Shown piece by piece: positions 1 to 8,678 of a DNA stretch of 32,729 nucleotides. Origin of the DNA: Bacillota bacterium. Lineage in GTDB: Bacteria > Bacillota_A > Clostridia > DSM-8532. The position numbers and the translations under genes are program-made. The stretch lies in contig JAFADM010000215.1 of the NCBI GenBank assembly GCA_023424865.1, forward strand, positions 1 through 32,729, read 5' to 3'. Every line of letters begins with the position of its first letter. The first letter of the stretch is position 1. A model generated the notes under the pieces. That model saw only the letters and a program-made list of their open reading frames with translations. It was not told where the DNA came from and searched no databases.

Positions 1-19
1 GCCTTTTTGTTTTTAGCAT
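1..19 (-). CDS. Start of a gene cut by the window edge, probably the sugar-binding lipoprotein
   Basis: An ATG on the minus strand at 19-17 opens a frame reading MLKTKR up to the window edge. A purine-rich ribosome binding site, AAGGGGGA on the minus strand, lies about 8 nt upstream (around 25-35). The gene follows two sugar ABC permeases in the same direction after a gap of about 115 nt. In LplB/LplC-type operons this slot is usually held by the extracellular solute-binding lipoprotein, and a basic N-terminus fits the start of a signal peptide. Only six codons are visible, so the identity is inferred from position alone. Confidence 0.45.
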
Positions 20-135
20 GATGAAATCCCCCTTTGTGTTACACTTTTATTTTGAAACGGACTGCCGTCCGAAATCAACCTAAATTTCATTTTCGTGTAT
101 GGGCAAGCAAAGGCATAATGTGAACCGGTATGGGC

Positions 136-1029
136 TTATCCCTTTACGGCGCCAATGGTAAGGCCTCTGGAAAAATACTTCTGGAAGAAGGGAAAAATCA
201 TGATCATGGGGCCTGCAGCAACCACCAGCATGGCATAGCGCATACTTTCCGTAGGCATCCGGGTTTGAATCAAATTGCCGACCACGGACATATTCTCCGC
301 TGCCAGGTTGTTGATAAAATCCGCTTCCCTCAAAATCCTTTGCAATAAGTACTGAAGGGTATAAAGCTCCTGATCCCTTATGTAAAGAAGGGAGGTATAC
401 CAGTTATTCCAACGGTCAATGACATTAAACAGAGCGATGGTGGCCAAAACCGGCTTGGACAGTGGCAGAATGATTTGGAAAAAGATTCTCAGCTCGCTTG
501 CGCCGTCAATTTTGGCCGATTCCTGGAGAGACTCCGGAAGCCCCTGGAAAAAGGTTCTGAAAACAATAATATAAAAAGCGTTTACCAGAGATGGAAATAT
601 GTAAATCCAAACCGTGTTGCCAAGCTTCAGATATTGGGTATTGAGTATATAGCTTGGTATTAAGCCGCCTCCGAAGAGCATGGTGAAAAAGATAATAAAG
701 GTGATAACCCCTTTGTACCGGAAGTTGCTTCTTGAAAGCGGATACGCGCAAAGGGACATGATGATGACCGAGAGTACGGTTCCCACAAGGGCCTGAAAGG
801 CGGTTACAAGATATGAATCCTTTATCTGAACCGGATTTTTAAATATAAGCCTGTAGGCGGTTGTGTCAAATACCTTGGGTATGAGCCTGTAGCCGTATTG
901 GCTTATGGAGTCCTCACTGGACAAGGATATGGCTATGACAAGGATAAAGGGCAGGATAAAGCATAAACAGGCGAGGATAAAAAACACATGTATAAATGGA
1001 TTTTCCTTATTTTTTCTTGAGCGGGCCAT
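136..1029 (-). CDS. lplC: Carbohydrate ABC transporter permease, LplC/YtcP type
   Basis: This 297-residue integral membrane protein is one of two permease subunits of a binding-protein-dependent sugar importer (CUT1-like, BPD_transp_1 family). A first membrane segment lies at about residues 13-36, with further hydrophobic segments across the protein. The cytoplasmic EAA loop that contacts the ATPase is visible at about 170-193 (ESAKIDGAS, then LPLSKP). The length matches the LplC/YtcP family, at roughly 290-300 residues. The ATG is preceded by a strong AAGGAGG site. It lies 21 nt after the partner permease, so the two are co-transcribed. No ATPase is in the window; importers of this class often share a general MsmX-like ATPase encoded elsewhere. 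The substrate is probably an oligosaccharide or its degradation product but cannot be read from the sequence. Confidence 0.93.
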   Translation of the reverse strand: MARSRKNKENPFIHVFFILACLCFILPFILVIAISLSSEDSISQYGYRLIPKVFDTTAYRLIFKNPVQIKDSYLVTAFQALVGTVLSVIIMSLCAYPLSRSNFRYKGVITFIIFFTMLFGGGLIPSYILNTQYLKLGNTVWIYIFPSLVNAFYIIVFRTFFQGLPESLQESAKIDGASELRIFFQIILPLSKPVLATIALFNVIDRWNNWYTSLLYIRDQELYTLQYLLQRILREADFINNLAAENMSVVGNLIQTRMPTESMRYAMLVVAAGPMIMIFPFFQKYFSRGLTIGAVKG

Positions 1030-1050
1030 TTTAGAAACCTCCTTAAAAGC

Positions 1051-2034
1051 TTAAAACAAAGCATTCTCGGGACTGAATTTTTTAACGGTGATATTGGTCG
1101 CATAAACAAGCACCAGTCCCACGAAGGACTGAAAAAAGCCCACTGCCGAGCTCATGCCGATATCGCCGGTCCTTAAGCCCCTGAATACATAGGTGTCGAT
1201 AATATCCGTGGTCGAATAGAGCATGCCCACATCTCTCGGGATATTGTAAAACATACCGAAATCACCGCGAAAGATATTGCCTACCGCAAGAATGTTTAAA
1301 ACCACAATGAGAGGAATAAGGGAGGGAATGGAAATATTCCAGATTTGCTTCCATCTTCCCGCACCGTCAATTTCCGCCGCTTCATAAAGAGAGCTGTCAA
1401 TTCCCATAAGCGAGGCGTAATACACAATACTGCCCATCCCTACCCCGTTCCAGATATTCACAACTATAAGTAGGATGGGCCAATATTCCGGCTTGGAGTA
1501 CCATTGGATCCCTTCAGCACCGAATACTTTCAGAATCTGATTAAAGATGCCGCTGACAGGATTGAGCATGATGTAGGTAATAAACCCGATAACCACCCAG
1601 GACAAAAACCGGGGCAGAATGATTACGGTCTGATACACCTTTAAAGCAAGCTTATTCCTGATTTCAAACAGCAGCAGGGCCACAAAGATGGCGGCAATGG
1701 TACCCGTAACCATAAAGGCAATGCTGTAGCCTATGGTGTTTCGGGTAATGCGCCAGGCATCCTGGGAGGTAAAGAAAAACTCAAAATTCTTCAAACCGTT
1801 CCAGTCACTGCCGAAAATACCCTTCTCATAATTAAAATCCTTGAACGCAATGATAACGCCGAACATGGGCAGATAGTGAAAGATTAAAAAGCACAAGAGG
1901 GCGGGAAGTGTTAACAAGAGCAATTCAAAATTTTCCGCAAATCGTTTAAAAAAGCTTTTCTTGACCTTTGTTCCCGCCATAGGCAGGGGAACCCGGAAAG
2001 AGCCAGTCGCTTCGGGCACGGATTTTCTCATCAT
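1051..2034 (-). CDS. lplB: Carbohydrate ABC transporter permease, LplB type
   Basis: This 327-residue permease partners the downstream LplC-like protein. After a hydrophilic N-terminus of about 35 residues come several membrane segments, the first at about 37-62 and another at about 103-123. The EAA loop sits at about 218-238 (YEAAEIDGAGRWKQIW). Its Y-E-A-A-x-I-D-G-A core is typical of LplB proteins. The start ATG has AAGGAG about 8 nt upstream. A second Met follows directly and could equally be used. It is the first gene of the permease operon, with a recognisable promoter at 2190-2218, and lies just downstream of the YesMN two-component genes, which probably control it. Confidence 0.93.
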   Translation of the reverse strand: MMRKSVPEATGSFRVPLPMAGTKVKKSFFKRFAENFELLLLTLPALLCFLIFHYLPMFGVIIAFKDFNYEKGIFGSDWNGLKNFEFFFTSQDAWRITRNTIGYSIAFMVTGTIAAIFVALLLFEIRNKLALKVYQTVIILPRFLSWVVIGFITYIMLNPVSGIFNQILKVFGAEGIQWYSKPEYWPILLIVVNIWNGVGMGSIVYYASLMGIDSSLYEAAEIDGAGRWKQIWNISIPSLIPLIVVLNILAVGNIFRGDFGMFYNIPRDVGMLYSTTDIIDTYVFRGLRTGDIGMSSAVGFFQSFVGLVLVYATNITVKKFSPENALF

Positions 2035-2416
2035 TCCAGCTGCTCCTTATCATGAAGTTATTAAAGCGTAATCCTATAGAACCGTGCTGCATTTATGCCG
2101 ACGGCCAGAGCCTTCTGTTTGTTATATGACAGTTATTTTTATTTATGGATAATATCAGAAGCCGTGGATAATAAAAACGCTACACATTTATTATAGGTTC
2201 GCCTGATAACCCCTTCAAGGACACATATTTAGTTTTTACGCACTAATTCTACCTTTAAAAAACAGGTGGGTATATTATTTCTACTTTGGGACGTTTTTTT
2301 AACTTGGAAATGACGAAACAGTATCGCAGACCTGGCGGAAAAGAACCGCCTTTGAAAATCGGAAGCTATTGTCTCACCATAACTTAATGGCGGGATTGGA
2401 AGCTATTGTTTAGTTA
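2035..2416. other. Gene-free stretch between yesM and the permease operon
   Basis: This 382-nt gap has no credible coding frame. It holds the permease-operon promoter (2190-2218), a 9-bp direct repeat at 2146-2173, AT-rich DNA, a short GGCGG/CCGCC hairpin (2334-2350) without a convincing T-run, and part of an imperfect 37-bp tandem repeat that reaches into the end of yesM (2361-2434). No clear intrinsic terminator for yesM was found, so some read-through into the permeases is possible. Confidence 0.6.
2190..2218 (-). promoter_or_regulatory. Sigma-A type promoter for the sugar permease operon
   Basis: On the minus strand, TTGAAG (2218-2213) and TATAAT (2195-2190) are separated by 17 nt, a near-consensus housekeeping promoter. 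Transcription would begin near 2183 and leave a leader of about 150 nt before the lplB start at 2034. A 9-bp direct repeat TGGATAATA (plus strand 2146-2154 and 2165-2173, spaced 19 bp) lies just inside the leader. It could be a regulator site, but that is only a suggestion. Confidence 0.65.
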
Positions 2417-2434
2417 TCACTTAATGGCGGGTAT
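2361..2434. repeat. Imperfect 37-bp tandem repeat over the yesM stop codon
   Basis: Two adjacent 37-nt units, 2361-2397 and 2398-2434, share the blocks GGAAGCTATTGT and ACTTAATGGCGGG at identical spacing and differ in the 9 nt between them. A partial third copy (GGAA) follows. The block ACTTAATGGCGGG contains the last coding triplets of yesM (Pro-Ala-Ile-Lys) on the minus strand, so the terminal codons of the kinase appear duplicated just beyond its stop. Confidence 0.85.
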
Positions 2435-4207
2435 GGAAATTTTAACGGAAGTGCCGCCCTCTCTTGTACCTGTCACCGTTATGCCGTAGGCGGCGCCGAA
2501 CAGAAGCTTTATCCTTTGATTGACGTTTCTGAGCCCGATATGCTCGCTATCCGGCTCAAATGCCTCCTTAAGCCCGTTGTTCAAGCTGAAGATATCCTCC
2601 GGACTCATTCCCACGCCGTCATCCGCGACCTCCAAATGAATCTGAGACTCCAAGAGGCTTCCGTTTATATGAATGGTTCCTCCCTGGCGTTTGGGCTTTA
2701 TCCCGTGGTACACCGCATTTTCAATAAGGGGCTGAAGACTGAGCTTAATGATTTTATAGTCCAGAAGCTGGTCCTCCACATTCCAGACAAGGGTCACCTT
2801 TTCTTCATAGCGCATTTTAATAATTTCAAGATAGCATTGGGCATGCTCAATTTCCCTTGCCATGGGGATGAGGGGGTCGCTGCTGTCCATGCTGAGGCGG
2901 AGCAGATTTGAAAGGAGGGACAGCATTTTGGAGACATCGTTTTTTCCTCCATTGAGACGAATAGACTTCCAGTTAATATTTTCCAGAGTATTGTAAAGAA
3001 AATGGGGATTTATCTGAGCCTGAAGAGCCGTGGACTGGGCCTTTTTCATCAGGCTCATACGCTTGTCAAGCTCATCCTTTAAATCCTTATTGGAATAAAT
3101 AAGCCCTAGAATCCGCTCCGTTATGTATTGAATCTCACCCGAGTCGGACTTGTGTTTCCGAACGGAGCTGCCAAACCCTTCTCCCGGATTTTCCACAAAG
3201 GACAGAATATTCTGAACCGGCCTGAAGGTTTTTACAGAGAGGATATAGGCAAAGGCGATGCTTGCGGTAAAGCAGATGCCTAAAAGCACAATCATGAAGC
3301 CTTTAATGCGATCCAGCCTTGCCTGGTATAGAGTAAAGGGAATAAGGGATACATATCTGCCGTCATGGTAGCCGGATTCCACGGATACGACAATGTACTT
3401 TTCATTGCCGATATACCTTACTCCGCTGTAATCCCCTTCCATGGACCCCGTATCCTGGAACCACTCCATGTCACGGACATTGGCGGTAATATTCCTTACG
3501 TCCCTGTTGTAAAGAATTGTACCGTCCTTATTGAGGATAAAAATATCCTCAGTCACACTGTTTTCCGTCCTTGTAAGTATCTTTCCCAGCTCCTCAGGGT
3601 TTAAATTGATAATGACCGCACCAATTTTACCGTCAACATAGGACAGCCCGGCAGGCTTTACAATGCTTATGTAATAGGGGTACACATCCTTATGCCTTCT
3701 GGCCTGAACCCAGGGATCATTGTCCTTTTTTTCAGCATAGGCGTTATACCAGGAGACGTCGTCCACCGTCTGAAAATCTCCACCGCCGGTGTTGGCAATT
3801 AAATAATTGTTTTTGTCCGAATAGATGTAAATGGAAGAAATATACCGATATACCAGGGGATAAGTATTGGTCTTTTCCAGAATTTTCTTTTTGATGCTGG
3901 TATGAAAAGCCTCCTGGTCATCGGACAGCATAAACACCTGTACGTACGTTTCCTGGGATATGCGGGTTGCCAGCCTCTCCGTATCGCTAAACAGGGTATC
4001 CACAATATCCTTTACCCGGTATAGCGAATTGATGCTGGTTTCCGTCACCTGCTGCCTTATAAGGTCATTGGTATTGGCATAGGCCGCCACTGCGATCCCC
4101 CCTGCCGGGATGACCATCAATAAGAAAATGAGGAGCAAATTCCTTATAAAAAGGCTGTTGAATTTGTAATTCTGAATGTAATACCAGATATTTCTTCTAT
4201 TAGCCAT
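2417..4207 (-). CDS. yesM: Sensor histidine kinase, YesM family
   Basis: This 596-residue membrane kinase probably senses an extracellular sugar or binding-protein signal and phosphorylates the YesN-type regulator encoded upstream. A membrane segment at about 22-44 and a second at about 304-325 flank a 260-residue extracytoplasmic domain of Cache type. A HAMP-like linker follows. The His_kinase domain has the phosphoacceptor in QINPHFLYNTLENI (His402), and the ATPase domain has an N-box LIENAVYHG (about 494-502) and a G-box DDGVGM (529-534). The length is typical. Its ATG lies inside the end of yesN (overlap ATGGCTAA, 8 nt), indicating translational coupling. Its last codons are part of a tandem repeat. 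Confidence 0.95.
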   Translation of the reverse strand: MANRRNIWYYIQNYKFNSLFIRNLLLIFLLMVIPAGGIAVAAYANTNDLIRQQVTETSINSLYRVKDIVDTLFSDTERLATRISQETYVQVFMLSDDQEAFHTSIKKKILEKTNTYPLVYRYISSIYIYSDKNNYLIANTGGGDFQTVDDVSWYNAYAEKKDNDPWVQARRHKDVYPYYISIVKPAGLSYVDGKIGAVIINLNPEELGKILTRTENSVTEDIFILNKDGTILYNRDVRNITANVRDMEWFQDTGSMEGDYSGVRYIGNEKYIVVSVESGYHDGRYVSLIPFTLYQARLDRIKGFMIVLLGICFTASIAFAYILSVKTFRPVQNILSFVENPGEGFGSSVRKHKSDSGEIQYITERILGLIYSNKDLKDELDKRMSLMKKAQSTALQAQINPHFLYNTLENINWKSIRLNGGKNDVSKMLSLLSNLLRLSMDSSDPLIPMAREIEHAQCYLEIIKMRYEEKVTLVWNVEDQLLDYKIIKLSLQPLIENAVYHGIKPKRQGGTIHINGSLLESQIHLEVADDGVGMSPEDIFSLNNGLKEAFEPDSEHIGLRNVNQRIKLLFGAAYGITVTGTREGGTSVKISIPAIK

Positions 4208-5804
4208 CGGAGGAATCCCCCCGCCCTGCCAGACGCATGTAATCCTTCGGGGCGTGTCCGGTATAGAGCTTGAATACCCTTGAAAAATACTTGCTGCTGC
4301 TGTAGCCCACCATGTCGCTGATTTCGTAGGTTTTATATTTGCCCTGGCGCACCAGCTGCTTTGCCTTTTCCATCCTCACCCGGGTTAAATAATCGGTAAA
4401 GTTCTCTCCTGTTTGCTGCTTAAAGAGGCGGCTGAAATACACTGCGTTTAAAAACACTTCATTGGATACATCCTCCAAAGATATGTCCTTCCGGTAATTT
4501 TTCTCAATAAAATCAATGGCGCGGCTCACCGACACCTCCGCCGATTTCTTCCTCTGCCCTGCCGTATATTCAGCCAGGCAGGCCAGCCCTTCCTTCACCA
4601 GCTCCTTTATATCCTCAAACTTTTGAAGCAGGGCGATACTCCGTGTATCTGTTTTCTCAAAAACGGTCCTGTCAAACTTAAAGCCCATCTCATGGAATTT
4701 ATTGAACAGCACTGCAAAAAGGTCGCTTACAAGGCGCTGTACAAAGGTCAGGGGTAAAGCCTCAATCTCCGTCATATAGCTGTCCCCCAGGCTGTCCAGC
4801 GCATCATAATCCCCCTCAATAATAACCGATACAAAAAGCTTGTATTTCTGCACCAGCTGCTGATAAAGCTCGGGTTCAAATCCGCTGCCGCCCCTGTCCT
4901 CCCCATAGCCGTAATTGATTTTAAAGGGCTCCCGGCGCTTTGAAAGCTCATAGAGGCTTCCGTAATGAGGCTTGTCACCGATGTAAAAATCCAGGCCCAG
5001 TATTTTTTTTACGGTTTCGAGAACCTCACCCAGATGCAGGTTTACCTGTGCAGCCATTTGCCCTTTTTCAATGATTTTCGGCGTTACAGCCACAATTTTG
5101 AGACAATGGCCTGTAAAAACCGGAAAATAACTGAAGTCCTCTTTTGTAAACCTGAAAAAGTTTCGTATGGCAATAGGAAGCCTGTCCTTACCATGGGCCC
5201 ATTTCCTGCTTTTTTCCTGCTCCAGGCCGGACATGTCAATTTCCGCAATCATGCAGCCGCTAGTGTGGATATCGATAGCAAGGCCCATGGAGCCAAGCTT
5301 CTTTTTCATCTGCTCCTCATTCCCAAGGCAGCCTGCAAGCAGATCGGAGAAAAACTGTTCCTCCAGCATGGGAACAATTTCTTTGTACCGTTTTTGAATT
5401 TCCCGCTGTGCGATTTTAGTTGCATTTTCCCTGTCAAGCTTTTCCCTTATTTGAGAAAAAACCTCAATAATGCTATCGATATCCGTAGGCTTTAAAAGAT
5501 AATGCTCCACATTGAATTCCACTGCCTTTTTGGCATACTCGAACTCCTTGTGTCCGCTTATGATGACCACCTTCACACCCGGCTTGTTTCTGTAAAGATA
5601 CTCCGCCAATTCAAGCCCTGAAACCTCGGCCATGAGGATATCGGTAAGCACAATATCCACATCGTTTTTCCCGATATAATCAATGGTTTCCTTACCGTCT
5701 TCAAAAGAGGCGATTAAATCAAAGCCCAAATCATACCAGTCGATAAGCTCCGCCAATCCCTGCCGGATCTCTTTTTCGTCATCGACAACCACCAATTTGT
5801 ACAT
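4200..5804 (-). CDS. yesN: Response regulator with AraC DNA-binding domain, YesN family
   Basis: This 534-residue cytoplasmic transcription factor has an N-terminal receiver domain with acidic residues D8/D9, phosphoacceptor D55 (VLTDILM) and K105 (LLKPTD). A long central linker region (about 130-420) is typical of YesN proteins. A C-terminal AraC helix-turn-helix pair at about 430-525 follows (SLEDVSNEVFLNAVYFSRLF and YEISDMVGYSSSKYFSRVF). It pairs with the overlapping YesM kinase and presumably activates the sugar permease operon immediately downstream. The start is supported by GGGGTGG upstream. The exact effector sugar is unknown. Confidence 0.95.
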   Translation of the reverse strand: MYKLVVVDDEKEIRQGLAELIDWYDLGFDLIASFEDGKETIDYIGKNDVDIVLTDILMAEVSGLELAEYLYRNKPGVKVVIISGHKEFEYAKKAVEFNVEHYLLKPTDIDSIIEVFSQIREKLDRENATKIAQREIQKRYKEIVPMLEEQFFSDLLAGCLGNEEQMKKKLGSMGLAIDIHTSGCMIAEIDMSGLEQEKSRKWAHGKDRLPIAIRNFFRFTKEDFSYFPVFTGHCLKIVAVTPKIIEKGQMAAQVNLHLGEVLETVKKILGLDFYIGDKPHYGSLYELSKRREPFKINYGYGEDRGGSGFEPELYQQLVQKYKLFVSVIIEGDYDALDSLGDSYMTEIEALPLTFVQRLVSDLFAVLFNKFHEMGFKFDRTVFEKTDTRSIALLQKFEDIKELVKEGLACLAEYTAGQRKKSAEVSVSRAIDFIEKNYRKDISLEDVSNEVFLNAVYFSRLFKQQTGENFTDYLTRVRMEKAKQLVRQGKYKTYEISDMVGYSSSKYFSRVFKLYTGHAPKDYMRLAGRGDSSDG

Positions 5805-5884
5805 AAGCCATCCACCCCATCACAGCATACGTAAGCATAACGTGATGATTTTATCATAATCCGCCTGCAAAAACCAAGAATGAA

Positions 5885-5931
5885 TACGTGCGAAGGCTTT
5901 TGTTGTTTTCGCAAACGTATTAAAGTATAAT
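5885..5931 (+). promoter_or_regulatory. Promoter of the AMP-ligase/csaB operon with an overlapping imperfect palindrome
   Basis: TTGTTT at 5903-5908 and TATAAT at 5926-5931 are spaced by 17 nt, giving a good sigma-A promoter about 95 nt before the start at 6025. An imperfect inverted repeat (AATACGT-GCGAA near 5883-5894 and TTCGC-AACGTATT near 5908-5921) spans the -35 region and the spacer, where a repressor or activator could bind. The divergent yesN gene starts about 100 nt away, so the element could serve either gene. Confidence 0.55.
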
Positions 5932-6024
5932 AATCACGTTAAATAAAACATGCCCTGGTAGGGATCTGCCTTGCTTTATCCACAAATCCCTTCAGAGCCT
6001 GATTAAGAAAAGGATGGCAGGAAC

Positions 6025-7788
6025 ATGGGAAAACCGCAAAGGTATTACGAGGTTCGGAAAATTGACAATTTAAAGGATCTTATCCGTCAGAGTGCGGATA
6101 TTTACGGCGACCTTGACGCTTTTCTTGTAAAAAGCCGGGACGGAGCAAAGCTCCGCAATGTGAGCTTCAGACAGTTACAAAATGAAATCGCCGCCCTTGG
6201 AACAGCCCTGGTAAGCCTGGGCCTCAAGGATAAAATGATTGCCATAATCAGTGAAAACCGGTACGAATGGTGCCTGTCCTACCTTTCCGTCACCAATGGC
6301 ACCGGTGTGGTGGTCCCTCTTGACAAGGAGCTGCCCGAAAACGAAATCGGTTCCTTATTGGAACGCAGCGACGCCAGCGCCATATTCTGCTCCAATGACT
6401 ATGTGGAAACCCTTTTGTCCAAGAAACAGGAGCTAAAATATCTGGAGCATATTATTTCCTTTGATGCGGAAAAAAGCGAAAACGGCGTACTTTCCCTTGC
6501 GGATCTTCTGGCCCGGGGCAAAGCCCTGATGGAAAAGGGAGATACCTCCTTCACAAAAGCCGTCATTAACAATGACGCTTTGGGGATGCTCCTATTCACC
6601 TCCGGCACCACGGAACAGTCCAAGGGCGTTATGCTGAGTCATACCAATGTGGCATCGGACATCATGTTTGTTTCCAAGCTTATCTATGCCGACAACAACG
6701 ACCTCATCATGTCCATACTGCCTCTTCATCACACCTATGAGTGCACGGCGGGCTTTTTAACCATGGTTTATCTGGGCGTTACCATCTGCTTTTGCGAAGG
6801 CCTCCGCCATATTACAAGAAATCTTCAGGAATACAAGCCAACCATGATGATGAGCGTTCCTTTGATCCTGGAAAATGTTTACACCAAGGTCATAAAAAAG
6901 GCCCAGAAGGAGAACCGGTATCCGGCCCTGCGCTTTGGCATTTTCGCCGCAAGCCTTCTTATGAAGCTGAATATCGATATTCGCCACCAGCTTTTCCGCG
7001 AGGTTATCGATAATCTGGGAGGAAATCTTCGTCTCATCATTTCCGGTGCGGCCGCCTTAAACCCCAGGGTGTCCCGCTCCTTAAGAGCCATGGGCTTTAA
7101 CATCATGCAGGGCTATGGACTTACCGAATGCTCTCCCATCGTTTCTGTCAACCGTCTGGACTATTACAGGGACGAATCCGCAGGGCTTCCCTTTTCGGAT
7201 ATTGAGGTTGCCATCGATAGCCCCGGACCTGACGGTATTGGCGAAATTAAAATAAAGGGCGCCATTGTCATGCTGGGTTACTACAAAAATCCCGAGGCAA
7301 CGGCGGCAGTACTTAAGGACGGATGGTTTTATACCGGCGACAATGGGTATATTGACGCTAAAGGCTTTCTATATATCTCCGGACGCAAAAAAAATGTTAT
7401 TGTTACGAAAAACGGAAAAAATATCTTTCCGGAGGATGTTGAGCTTTACTTAAATAAAAGCGAATACATAAAGGAATCACTGGTTTACGGTGTTGACAGC
7501 GATGATAACGAGGACACTCTGGTTTGCGCCAAGATTGTTCCCAATATGGAGGTCCTGGTTGAAAAATTTGGCCGGGTGCCTGTTCCGGAGGAGCTTTATA
7601 AAATTATCAAGCAGGAAGTTTTAAAGGTAAACAAAAAGCTTTCCGCCTATAAAAAGGTCCGGCATTTTGAAATTCGTGAGGGTGAATTTGAAAAAACCAC
7701 CACCAAGAAAATAAAACGCCAGGTTGAGCTTGTTTCCTTAAAGCGCATCAGCGATATGTTCAAGGTTATCAATAAGAGCGGAAAATAA
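6025..7788 (+). CDS. AMP-dependent acyl-CoA synthetase/ligase family protein
   Basis: This 587-residue adenylate-forming enzyme should activate a carboxylic acid, probably a fatty acid, with ATP and join it to CoA or another acceptor. The family motifs are present in order: A3 FTSGTTEQSKG (191-201), A5 GYGLTECSP (363-371), A7 WFYTGDNGY (434-442), A8 RKKNVIVTKNGKNIFPEDVE (454-473), and the C-terminal A10 region TTTKKIKR with a likely catalytic lysine near 562. No membrane segment is evident. It resembles clostridial long-chain acyl-CoA synthetases more than acetyl-CoA synthetases. It is the first gene of a three-gene plus-strand unit ending in a cell wall polysaccharide fusion enzyme, so a role in lipid-linked envelope work is possible but inferred. 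Confidence 0.88.
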   Translation: MGKPQRYYEVRKIDNLKDLIRQSADIYGDLDAFLVKSRDGAKLRNVSFRQLQNEIAALGTALVSLGLKDKMIAIISENRYEWCLSYLSVTNGTGVVVPLDKELPENEIGSLLERSDASAIFCSNDYVETLLSKKQELKYLEHIISFDAEKSENGVLSLADLLARGKALMEKGDTSFTKAVINNDALGMLLFTSGTTEQSKGVMLSHTNVASDIMFVSKLIYADNNDLIMSILPLHHTYECTAGFLTMVYLGVTICFCEGLRHITRNLQEYKPTMMMSVPLILENVYTKVIKKAQKENRYPALRFGIFAASLLMKLNIDIRHQLFREVIDNLGGNLRLIISGAAALNPRVSRSLRAMGFNIMQGYGLTECSPIVSVNRLDYYRDESAGLPFSDIEVAIDSPGPDGIGEIKIKGAIVMLGYYKNPEATAAVLKDGWFYTGDNGYIDAKGFLYISGRKKNVIVTKNGKNIFPEDVELYLNKSEYIKESLVYGVDSDDNEDTLVCAKIVPNMEVLVEKFGRVPVPEELYKIIKQEVLKVNKKLSAYKKVRHFEIREGEFEKTTTKKIKRQVELVSLKRISDMFKVINKSGK

Positions 7789-7826
7789 AGAACCTTGCTG
7801 TTAACACTAAAGACAAAAGGAGTTTT

Positions 7827-8657
7827 ATGTTTAAAAGCACATTCCACTCCCACAGTGCCTACGACGATGGCCGGGAGGGACTTGAAGATTATGTTTTATC
7901 TGCTGTTTCCAAAAATTTTAGTGCCTTTGGCTTTTCGGGGCACGCTCCCGTCCCCTTCTTCACCGGCTGGAATATGAAGGAAGAGGATCTTCCCCGCTAT
8001 ATGGAAGAAGCGAAGGGGCTGAAGGCCAAGTACGGCGCGCAAATCGATATTTACACGGGCCTTGAAACGGATTTCTATCCCGGCTGCCAGGATTATCGCA
8101 ATTTCAGCGGCATGAATTACACCATCGGTGCGGTCCATTTCATACACCATCCGGAATCGGGACGCTACCTGGCACTGGATGGCAGCCGACAGGAATTTGA
8201 AGAAACCATGGATCTGCTTTACCGGGGAAAAATCCGGAGCCTTGTGGAGGACTATTACGGTTTACTTCGTGAAATGCTTCTAAAGATGCCTCCTGCCATA
8301 TTGGCCCATATGGATATTATCCGGAAAAACAACGGCGACGGCCGCTATTTTACCGAGGAGGAGCCCTGGTACAGGGAGGCGGTTTTTAATACTCTTGAAA
8401 TCCTTTCTCTGTCCCAAACCGTTTTGGAGGTCAATACCGGAGGCATGGCCCGGGGCTACACAAAAACGCCCTATCCCAGCCCCTGGATTTTAAAGCAGTG
8501 TCTGGAAACGGGTATTCCGATTATGGTTAATTCGGACACCCACCATCCGGACACCGTAGACTATTACTATAACGAAACCTATGAGCTCCTTAAGTTTATA
8601 GGCTTTAAATCCCAGCGTGTCCTGTACCGCGGGAAATGGTGCGATGTCCCACTTTAG
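7827..8657 (+). CDS. PHP-domain phosphatase, histidinol-phosphatase-like
   Basis: This 276-residue metal-dependent phosphoesterase belongs to the PHP family. Metal-binding motifs are visible: FHSHS (His7, His9), FGFSGHAP near 30-37, TGLETDFYPG near 78-87, YTIGAVHF near 99-106, ILAHMDIIRKN near 153-163, and a C-terminal VNSDTHHP near 233-240. The layout matches HisJ-type histidinol phosphatases. However, no histidine biosynthesis gene is nearby, and it sits between an acyl-CoA-synthetase-like gene and a polysaccharide enzyme, so its substrate may be another phosphate ester. It starts at an ATG with AAAGGAG 7 nt upstream, 38 nt after the ligase and 21 nt before the fusion gene. Confidence 0.87.
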   Translation: MFKSTFHSHSAYDDGREGLEDYVLSAVSKNFSAFGFSGHAPVPFFTGWNMKEEDLPRYMEEAKGLKAKYGAQIDIYTGLETDFYPGCQDYRNFSGMNYTIGAVHFIHHPESGRYLALDGSRQEFEETMDLLYRGKIRSLVEDYYGLLREMLLKMPPAILAHMDIIRKNNGDGRYFTEEEPWYREAVFNTLEILSLSQTVLEVNTGGMARGYTKTPYPSPWILKQCLETGIPIMVNSDTHHPDTVDYYYNETYELLKFIGFKSQRVLYRGKWCDVPL

Positions 8658-8678
8658 GAATGTGGAGAGGAATCTTTC

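Noticed and set aside
2334..2350. GGCGG/CCGCC hairpin as a yesM terminator
   Set aside because: The stem is only five pairs and no T-run follows on the minus strand.
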